Below, in pieces: positions 4,775 to 8,929 of a DNA stretch of 8,929 bases. The notes under the pieces were generated by a model that saw nothing but the letters and a program-made list of their open reading frames with translations, ran no database searches and had not been told where the DNA came from. Every line of letters starts with the position of its first letter. The first letter of the stretch is position 1. The stretch covers positions 1 through 8,929 of the forward strand of contig CAKUMG010000172.1 in NCBI GenBank assembly GCA_934667465.1, in the 5' to 3' direction. This DNA is from an uncultured Actinoplanes sp. (lineage in GTDB: Bacteria > Actinomycetota > Actinomycetes > Mycobacteriales > Micromonosporaceae). The translations under genes and the position numbers were made by a program.

Positions 4775-6172
4775 TTACTTGGCGGCGGTGGAGGTGGCGG
4801 CGGCAGCGGCGGGCTCGGGCTCCCGCGAGGAGGAGGCGGCAGCGCGCTCCTCGGACGGGACCGGGACCGCGGACGGCTCGGCGGAGCCGTGGGCGTACTG
4901 CTCCTCGTCGAGGATGCCCTCGCGCTTGGCGACGATCGTCGGCACCAGGGCCTGACCGGCGACGTTGACCGCGGTGCGGCCCATGTCGAGGATCGGGTCG
5001 ACGGCGAGCAGCAGGCCGACGCCCGCCAGGGGCAGGCCGAGCGTCGACAGGGTCAGCGTGAGCATGACGGTCGCGCCGGTGGTGCCGGCGGTGGCGGCCG
5101 AGCCGACGACCGAGACCACGACGATGAGCAGGTAGTCCGGGATGGTCAGGGTGATGCCGTAGAACTGGGCGACGAAGATCGCGGCCAGGGCGGGGTAGAT
5201 CGCCGCGCAGCCGTCCATCTTGGTGGTGGCGCCGAGCGGGACGGCGAATCCGGCGTACGAGCGGGGGACGCCCAGCCGCTCGGTGACCTGCTCGGTGACG
5301 GGCAGGGTGCCCAGCGAGCTGCGGGAGACGAAGGCGAGCTGGATGGCGGGCCAGGTGGTGGCGAACCAGCGCTTGATGGAGAGCCCGTGCACCTTGAGCA
5401 GGATCGGGTAGACCACGAAGAGCACCAGTGCGAGGCCGACGTAGATCGCGGCGGTGAAGAAGCCGAGCGAGCCGATCGCGTCCCAGCCGTAGTCGGCGAC
5501 GGCGTAGCCGAGCAGGCCGACGGTGCCGATCGGGGCGAGGCGGATGACCCACCACAGCACCTTCTGCACGATGTCGAGCACCGACTGGTTGAAGGTCAGG
5601 AACGGCTTGGCCTTGTCGCCGACCTTGAGCGCGGCGATGCCGAGCGCGACGGCGATGACCACGAGCTGCAGCACGTTGAACGACAGGCTGGTGGTGGTGC
5701 CGCTGTCGCTGACGGAGGTGCTCGCGCCGAGGCCGAGGATGTTGTTGGGGATGAGGCCGGTGAGGAACGCCCACCAGTCGCCGACCCGGCTGGGCGCCTT
5801 GGCGAGCTCCTCGGTGACCGAGGTGTGGTCGCCGGGGCGGAACGCCAGGCCGAGGCCGATGCCGATGACCACGGCGATCAGCGCGGTGATGGCGAACCAG
5901 AGCAGCGTCTGCCCGGCGAGGCGGGCGGCGCCGGCGACGCCGCGCAGGTTGGCGATGCTGGCGATGATCGCGGTGACGACCAGCGGCACGACCAGGGTGC
6001 GCAGCAGCGCGACGAACGAGCTGCCGACGGTGTCGAGCGTGCTGGTCAGCCAGTTGGGGCTGCCGTCACCGACGGGGCCGATCTCCCGGGCGACGAGGCC
6101 CAGGGCGACGCCCAGCACGAGACCGGCGAGGACTTGGACGGAGAAGGGGATCTTTCGCAGACGTGCGAACAC
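4775..6172 (-). CDS. DAACS-family dicarboxylate/amino acid:cation symporter, possibly cystine-type
   Basis: A 465-residue inner-membrane secondary transporter with the glutamate-transporter (GltPh/DctA/TcyP) fold. After six hydrophobic segments come re-entrant hairpin 1 (about 279-293, serine-rich FVSRSSLGTLP), TM7 with KMDGCAAIYPAL (about 318-330; GltPh has NMDGT), hairpin 2 (about 353-380) and TM8 with D392, D396, R399 and N403. D396 and R399 match the GltPh substrate ligands D394 and R397. The position of GltPh sodium ligand D405 is Q407, so cation coupling probably differs. GCAAIYPAL resembles the TcyP cystine-carrier version of TM7. The last 40 residues are an Ala/Glu/Pro-rich cytosolic tail. 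The start is GTG 6172, preceded by GGAG at about 8 bases. A cysteine-containing leader peptide lies 39 bases upstream and ssuD is divergent, so I infer uptake of a sulfur compound; glutamate or dicarboxylates are the alternative. Confidence 0.9.
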   Translation of the reverse strand: MFARLRKIPFSVQVLAGLVLGVALGLVAREIGPVGDGSPNWLTSTLDTVGSSFVALLRTLVVPLVVTAIIASIANLRGVAGAARLAGQTLLWFAITALIAVVIGIGLGLAFRPGDHTSVTEELAKAPSRVGDWWAFLTGLIPNNILGLGASTSVSDSGTTTSLSFNVLQLVVIAVALGIAALKVGDKAKPFLTFNQSVLDIVQKVLWWVIRLAPIGTVGLLGYAVADYGWDAIGSLGFFTAAIYVGLALVLFVVYPILLKVHGLSIKRWFATTWPAIQLAFVSRSSLGTLPVTEQVTERLGVPRSYAGFAVPLGATTKMDGCAAIYPALAAIFVAQFYGITLTIPDYLLIVVVSVVGSAATAGTTGATVMLTLTLSTLGLPLAGVGLLLAVDPILDMGRTAVNVAGQALVPTIVAKREGILDEEQYAHGSAEPSAVPVPSEERAAASSSREPEPAAAAATSTAAK

Positions 6173-6211
6173 AGCGGGACTCCACGATGAAGGGTGTGCG
6201 GGGGCGGATGG

Positions 6212-6286
6212 TCAGCGGCCCGGACAGGAACATGTGGTGACCCGCATGTGGTCGACGTGACGGCGGCGCGTCAGCAGCAGATCCAC
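6212..6286 (-). CDS. Putative cysteine-sensing leader peptide (RxHVDxxRVxxxxC type)
   Basis: A 24-codon gene on the same strand as the symporter. It starts with GTG 6286, ends with TGA 6212-6214, and has a very good Shine-Dalgarno, AAAGGGG, six bases before the GTG. The peptide begins VDLLLTRRRHVDHMRV and ends with Cys19-Ser-Cys21-Pro-Gly-Arg. The R-R-H-V-D-x-x-R-V-x-x-x-x-C pattern is that of the 'putative leader peptides' that actinomycete genomes carry before sulfur-assimilation genes. An in-frame TGA four codons upstream rules out a longer form. The stop is 39 bases before the symporter GTG. In mycobacteria, short cysteine-rich ORFs act as cysteine-responsive attenuators; by analogy, slow translation of the two TGT codons when charged tRNA-Cys is scarce would open symporter expression. 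No clear intrinsic terminator sits in the 39-base gap, so control may be at translation or by Rho. Confidence 0.8.
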   Translation of the reverse strand: MDLLLTRRRHVDHMRVTTCSCPGR

Positions 6287-6337
6287 GACTCGCCCCTTTC
6301 ATCGCATCGACACAAGCCTTGAGTTCCAGGGGAAATT

Positions 6338-6363
6338 AACAGCCCCGGCCTCGCCATGTTCCC
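6338..6363 (-). promoter_or_regulatory. Candidate ECF (SigR/SigH-like) promoter of leader and symporter
   Basis: On the minus strand GGGAAC (6358-6363) is followed after 17 bases by GTTAAT (6335-6340). GGAAC/T, a spacer of 16-20 and GTT is the pattern of ECF promoters, including the thiol-oxidative-stress factors SigR (Streptomyces) and SigH (mycobacteria). It would give a leader of about 45 bases before the peptide GTG. The motif is short, so chance is not excluded. Confidence 0.35.
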
Positions 6364-6424
6364 GAACGTGACCACGGTCTCACATCGCGCCCCCGTAGTC
6401 TATTTTTCCGATGGGATATGCGAC

Positions 6425-6430
6425 TAATGT
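6425..6430 (+). promoter_or_regulatory. Candidate -10 element of ssuD; leaderless start
   Basis: TAATGT, a good TAnnnT -10, ends 7 bases before ATG 6438, so transcription would begin at the start codon. No convincing -35 is seen (TATTTT/TTTTTC lies at the right distance). An alternative -10, TAGTCT at 6396-6401, would give a 30-base leader without a clear ribosome binding site. Confidence 0.4.
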
Positions 6431-6437
6431 GGGCGCC

Positions 6438-7586
6438 ATGGCGACGCTCGACTTCCACTGGTTCCTGCCCACCAACGGCGACAGCCGGGACATCGTCGGC
6501 GGGGGCCACGGCACCCCGGCCGGCTCGGCCGGGGGCGTCCGGCCGCTGACCATCAAGTACCTCGGGCAGATCGCGCGCAGCGCCGAGCAGCTCGGCTTCG
6601 CAGGGGCGCTCACCCCGGCCGGGGCGTGGTGCGAGGACGCGTGGCTGACGACCGCGATGCTGACCGAGGTCACCGAGCGGCTCAAGTTCCTGGTCGCGTT
6701 CCGGCCCGGGCTCATCTCGCCGACCCTCGCGGCGCAGATGGCATCGACGTTCCAGCGGCTGTCGGGCAACCGGTTGCTGCTCAACGTCGTCACGGGCGGC
6801 GAGTCGCACGAGCAGCGTGCCTACGGCGACTTCCTCGACAAGGACGCGCGGTACGCCCGTACGGCCGAATTCCTCTCGATCGTCCGCGCCCTGTGGCGGG
6901 GCGAGACGGTGACCCACCACGGCGAGCACCTGCACGTCGAGGACGCGAAGCTCAGCCGCCTGCCCGACCCGATCCCGGACGTCTACTTCGGCGGCTCGTC
7001 GAAGGCGGCCGGGCCGGTCGCGGCCGAGCACAGCGACGTGTACCTGACCTGGGGCGAGCCGCCCGCGCAGGTCAAGGACAAGCTCGACTGGATCCGCGGC
7101 CTCAACCCGGGCCTGCGCTTCGGGATCCGCCTGCACGTCATCGCCCGCGACACCGGCGAGGCCGCCTGGGCCGAGGCCGAGCGCCTGCTGCGCAACGTCT
7201 CCCCCGCCGACATCGCCACCGTCCAGGCGGGCCTGCGCCGCAGCGAGTCCGAGGGTCAGCGCCGCATGCTCGAGCTGCACGGCGGCAGCCGCGACGGCCT
7301 GCTCGTCGCGCCGAACCTGTGGGCGGGCGTCGGGCTGGTCCGCGGCGGCGCCGGCACCGCCCTGGTGGGCAGCCACACCGAGATCGCCGATCGGATCGAG
7401 GAGTACGCCGCGCTGGGCATCAGCGAGTTCGTCCTGTCCGGCTACCCGCACCTGGAGGAGGCGTACTGGTTCGGCGAGGGTGTCCTGCCGGAGCTGCGCC
7501 GCCGGGGCCTGTGGCAGCACCCCGGCGGCGACGAGGGCACGGCGGCGACGAGCATCCCCTTCGCCGGAGTCGCCGCCGCCCGGTAG
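6438..7586 (+). CDS. ssuD: FMNH2-dependent alkanesulfonate monooxygenase SsuD
   Basis: A 382-residue TIM-barrel flavin monooxygenase of the bacterial luciferase-like (LLM) family. It should cleave alkanesulfonates with FMNH2 and O2 to an aldehyde and sulfite, feeding sulfur assimilation in the cytosol. The match to E. coli SsuD runs from end to end: the N-terminal HWFLPTNGD, the active-site CEDAW (C65), TWGEPP, FGIRLHVI (R231, H233), the mobile-lid segment NLWAGVGLVRGGAGTALVG (R302) and LSGYPHLEEAY. The residues equivalent to E. coli C54, R226, H228 and R297 are all kept. ATG 6438 aligns with the E. coli start; ATG 6411 would add nine residues. The partner FMN reductase (ssuE) and the ssuABC transporter are not in this window, so FMNH2 and substrate uptake must come from elsewhere. 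The divergent symporter has a sulfur-type leader peptide, which fits a shared sulfur role. Confidence 0.95.
   Translation: MATLDFHWFLPTNGDSRDIVGGGHGTPAGSAGGVRPLTIKYLGQIARSAEQLGFAGALTPAGAWCEDAWLTTAMLTEVTERLKFLVAFRPGLISPTLAAQMASTFQRLSGNRLLLNVVTGGESHEQRAYGDFLDKDARYARTAEFLSIVRALWRGETVTHHGEHLHVEDAKLSRLPDPIPDVYFGGSSKAAGPVAAEHSDVYLTWGEPPAQVKDKLDWIRGLNPGLRFGIRLHVIARDTGEAAWAEAERLLRNVSPADIATVQAGLRRSESEGQRRMLELHGGSRDGLLVAPNLWAGVGLVRGGAGTALVGSHTEIADRIEEYAALGISEFVLSGYPHLEEAYWFGEGVLPELRRRGLWQHPGGDEGTAATSIPFAGVAAAR
7541..7577 (-). terminator. Hairpin just behind the GNAT gene, inside the ssuD 3' end
   Basis: GGCGGCGAC (7541-7549) pairs exactly with GTCGCCGCC (7569-7577) around a 19-base loop. A second copy of GGCGGCGAC at 7524-7532 could pair with the same arm. 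For the minus-strand GNAT transcript the hairpin starts 9 bases after the stop codon, a fitting place for a terminator. For ssuD it lies inside the last codons, so its effect there is doubtful. Confidence 0.35.
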
Positions 7587-8489
7587 TCAGCGCCAGACCA
7601 TGTCGAGCTGCCGAGAGACGACCGGATAGCCGGCGCGCGCGAACGCCGCCGCCATGGGCGTGTTGCCGACGTCCGTGGACGCCCGGATCCGTGGGACACC
7701 CTGGTCCCGCAGGATCCGGGTGCCCTCGGCCAGGATCTCGCCGGCGTAGCCGTGGCCGCGATGCTCGGGCACCACCCCGATGTAGGCGATGATCGGGTTG
7801 TAGCCGTTGTGCGCCGGGATGACGAAGCCGGCGGGCGCACCGCCGGGCAGGGTCGCGACCCGCCACCACTCGCGCGGGCTCGCATAGCCGGCCAGCTCGT
7901 CGTCGTGCTGGGCGCGGGCCGACTCGGCGGGCGTCATGCGGGTCAGCTCGTCGCGGCTGTGCGCGTCGAGCGTACCGTCGAGGACCCTCGCCATCAGCCC
8001 GATCAGCTCGTCGGCGCCGGCGGGCTGCCGGAACGCGAGGCGTCCGGTGGGCTCGGGGACCGGGGTGCCGGCCTCCCACTGCATGCGCAGCCGCTCCACC
8101 AGCAGCCGGGCGCCGAGCCGTTCGAGGGCGCCGAGCCGCAGCTCCACGCCGCGGCGCTCGGCGGGGTCGTCACGCCAGCCCGGGGACACGTACCGCAGGA
8201 AGTCGGGTTGTCGTCCCAAAGCCGTGAGTGCCGCCTCCACGAGCTGCCTGCCGGCTTCGCCTTCGCGCAGGTCGAAGATGTCGAACAGCTCAGGCTCGGC
8301 GTCGCCGGGCCGCGACCAGAAGCCCGCGCGGGCCACCGGCCTGCCGTCGTCGAGGGCGACCCACAGCCAGTGCGGATGCCGCCGGCCGGCGTCGAGGTCC
8401 TTGGCGACCTCGTCGTTCAGGACGTACGGGAAGGCGAGAAAGAGATCGAGCTCATCCGGCCCGGTGATCGGGCGCAGTTCCAAGGTCAC
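7587..8489 (-). CDS. GNAT family N-acetyltransferase with two GNAT-like halves
   Basis: A 300-residue acetyltransferase expected to move an acetyl group from acetyl-CoA to an amine. The C-terminal half is a clear GNAT domain: YIGVVPEHRGHGYAGEIL (about residues 236-253) holds the Q/R-x-x-G-x-A/G pyrophosphate-binding loop as R-G-H-G-Y-A, followed by STDVGNTPMAAAFARAGY, the usual C-terminal helix that ends in 'N-x-x-M...GY'. The N-terminal half (about 1-145) has a weaker GNAT-like layout (WLWVALDDGRPVARAGFW) without a clear acetyl-CoA loop, so this is probably a tandem protein with one active half. I prefer GTG 8489 as start, because GGAG lies 6 bases before it; the TTG two codons earlier touches that GGAG. 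The stop codon abuts the ssuD stop with no gap. A 23-codon ORF overlaps the start. The substrate is unknown. Confidence 0.88.
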   Translation of the reverse strand: MTLELRPITGPDELDLFLAFPYVLNDEVAKDLDAGRRHPHWLWVALDDGRPVARAGFWSRPGDAEPELFDIFDLREGEAGRQLVEAALTALGRQPDFLRYVSPGWRDDPAERRGVELRLGALERLGARLLVERLRMQWEAGTPVPEPTGRLAFRQPAGADELIGLMARVLDGTLDAHSRDELTRMTPAESARAQHDDELAGYASPREWWRVATLPGGAPAGFVIPAHNGYNPIIAYIGVVPEHRGHGYAGEILAEGTRILRDQGVPRIRASTDVGNTPMAAAFARAGYPVVSRQLDMVWR

Positions 8490-8523
8490 AACCAACTCCA
8501 GAGAAGAGAGACGTACGGAACAT
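8452..8523 (-). CDS. Short upstream ORF overlapping the GNAT start
   Basis: ATG 8523 is preceded at 6 bases by AAGGAGGG (8530-8537), the strongest Shine-Dalgarno in the window, and opens a 23-codon frame (MFRTSLFSGVGCDLGTAPDH, then RAG and TGA 8452-8454). It overlaps the first 13 codons of the GNAT gene in another frame, so the GNAT GTG lies inside it. I recognise no similarity. It could be a leader ORF that tunes GNAT translation. Whether the peptide itself matters is unknown. Confidence 0.45.
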   Translation of the reverse strand: MFRTSLFSGVGCDLGTAPDHRAG

Positions 8524-8566
8524 CGCTCACCCTCCTTCCCGACTCGTGTTCGCGGACTGCGCCGTA

Positions 8567-8595
8567 GATCTACCCGCCTGTCCCCCGCCCGGCAA
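8567..8595 (-). promoter_or_regulatory. Candidate promoter of the GNAT gene
   Basis: On the minus strand TTGCCG (8590-8595) is followed after exactly 17 bases by TAGATC (8567-8572), a reasonable housekeeping promoter. Transcription would start near 8560, giving a leader of about 70 bases that carries the strong Shine-Dalgarno and the short upstream ORF. Confidence 0.45.
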
Positions 8596-8599
8596 CCGA

Positions 8600-8929
8600 T
8601 TTACGTGGACCCAGGATGGCCGGCGGCGATCGCGGCGCGCGGCATCGAGCCGGCGGAACGCGAGACCTCTGACAACGACGTCCGGCACGTGACCTATCGC
8701 GATCGATCCCCTGGGCGACGCAATCCGCTGCGGCGGCATGCCGCTCTGACCCCCGGGGGCCACGAACGGGGTCGCCCGGAAAGGCGTGCATTGCTGCCGG
8801 ACCACCGGAGGCCGGTTCCGGCGGTGATCCATAGGCTGTTCCGGCAGCGTCCGCCACCGGCCCGGGAGTTCTGACAGCCATTCATGTTCGCCATTTCCAC
8901 CTGGAGTGCCGATCGGGTACGTCATCTTC
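8600..8929. other. Stretch without a convincing gene
   Basis: The open frames here on both strands have Arg/Pro-rich, low-complexity translations and irregular third-position use, so I call none of them. Small structures present: a perfect 12-bp palindrome GCGGCATGCCGC (8733-8744) and a 6-bp hairpin GACCCC (8748-8753)/GGGGTC (8768-8773). A frame opening with ATG 8893 (MFAISTWS) runs off the right edge without a Shine-Dalgarno. A gene lying beyond the window could use this region as its promoter. Confidence 0.5.

Noticed and set aside
3316..6190. Two long plus-strand frames opposite the RNA ligase and symporter genes
   Set aside because: Low-complexity translations lying antisense to clear gene families.
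6066..6302. 78-codon minus-strand frame starting at ATG 6302
   Set aside because: It runs out of frame through the leader peptide and the first 35 codons of the symporter; the leader frame has the known signature and better spaced Shine-Dalgarno.
6356..6427. 23-codon ORF before ssuD ending in Gly-Ile-Cys-Asp
   Set aside because: It has no Shine-Dalgarno and lacks the RxHVDxxR signature; one Cys codon is not enough to call a second leader peptide.
6336..7520. Long minus-strand frame opposite ssuD
   Set aside because: ssuD matches its family from end to end; the antisense frame has no recognisable domain.
8527..8925. 132-codon minus-strand frame at the right end
   Set aside because: Pro/Arg-rich translation without domains, mixed third-position use, and it covers the GNAT promoter candidate and upstream ORF; no ribosome site before its ATG.

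Overview
The window reads as chromosomal DNA from a high-GC actinomycete. Codon third positions are dominated by G and C, GTG starts are common, several genes seem to lack a Shine-Dalgarno sequence, and a small leader peptide of the actinobacterial RxHVDxxRVxxxxC type is present. I see no transposase, integrase, CRISPR array, tRNA or rRNA. The genus cannot be fixed from the sequence alone.

Left part (1-3080): a SRPBCC/polyketide-cyclase-like gene (+) meets an M20 metallopeptidase gene (-) tail to tail with a 29-base overlap. The peptidase lies 12 bases behind an XRE regulator with a MmyB-type ligand domain (-), probably in one operon. That regulator is divergent from a SnoaL/NTF2-like gene (+), with overlapping promoters and two inverted repeats in the 76-base gap. 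A strong 14-bp hairpin and two weaker ones follow the SnoaL gene.

Middle (3081-4770): a short actinobacterial HTH protein (-), a 328-base gene-free stretch with two hairpins, and an RNA ligase of the Rnl2-like superfamily (-) that consists of little more than the nucleotidyltransferase core.

Right part (4725-7586): a DAACS-family symporter (-) with a terminator hairpin behind it and, in front of it, a previously unmarked 24-codon leader peptide carrying RRRHVD and a Cys-Ser-Cys end. Divergent from it is ssuD (+), the FMNH2-dependent alkanesulfonate monooxygenase. Together they suggest a small sulfur-supply locus: import of a sulfur compound (cystine-like uptake is my best guess), controlled by cysteine-sensing translation of the leader, next to an enzyme that releases sulfite from sulfonates. 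A thiol-stress-type ECF promoter candidate lies before the leader.

Right end (7587-8929): a two-lobed GNAT acetyltransferase (-) whose stop abuts that of ssuD, with a 23-codon upstream ORF that carries the best Shine-Dalgarno of the window and overlaps its start. Beyond about 8600 I see no convincing gene.

The most interesting item is the leader peptide-symporter-ssuD arrangement.
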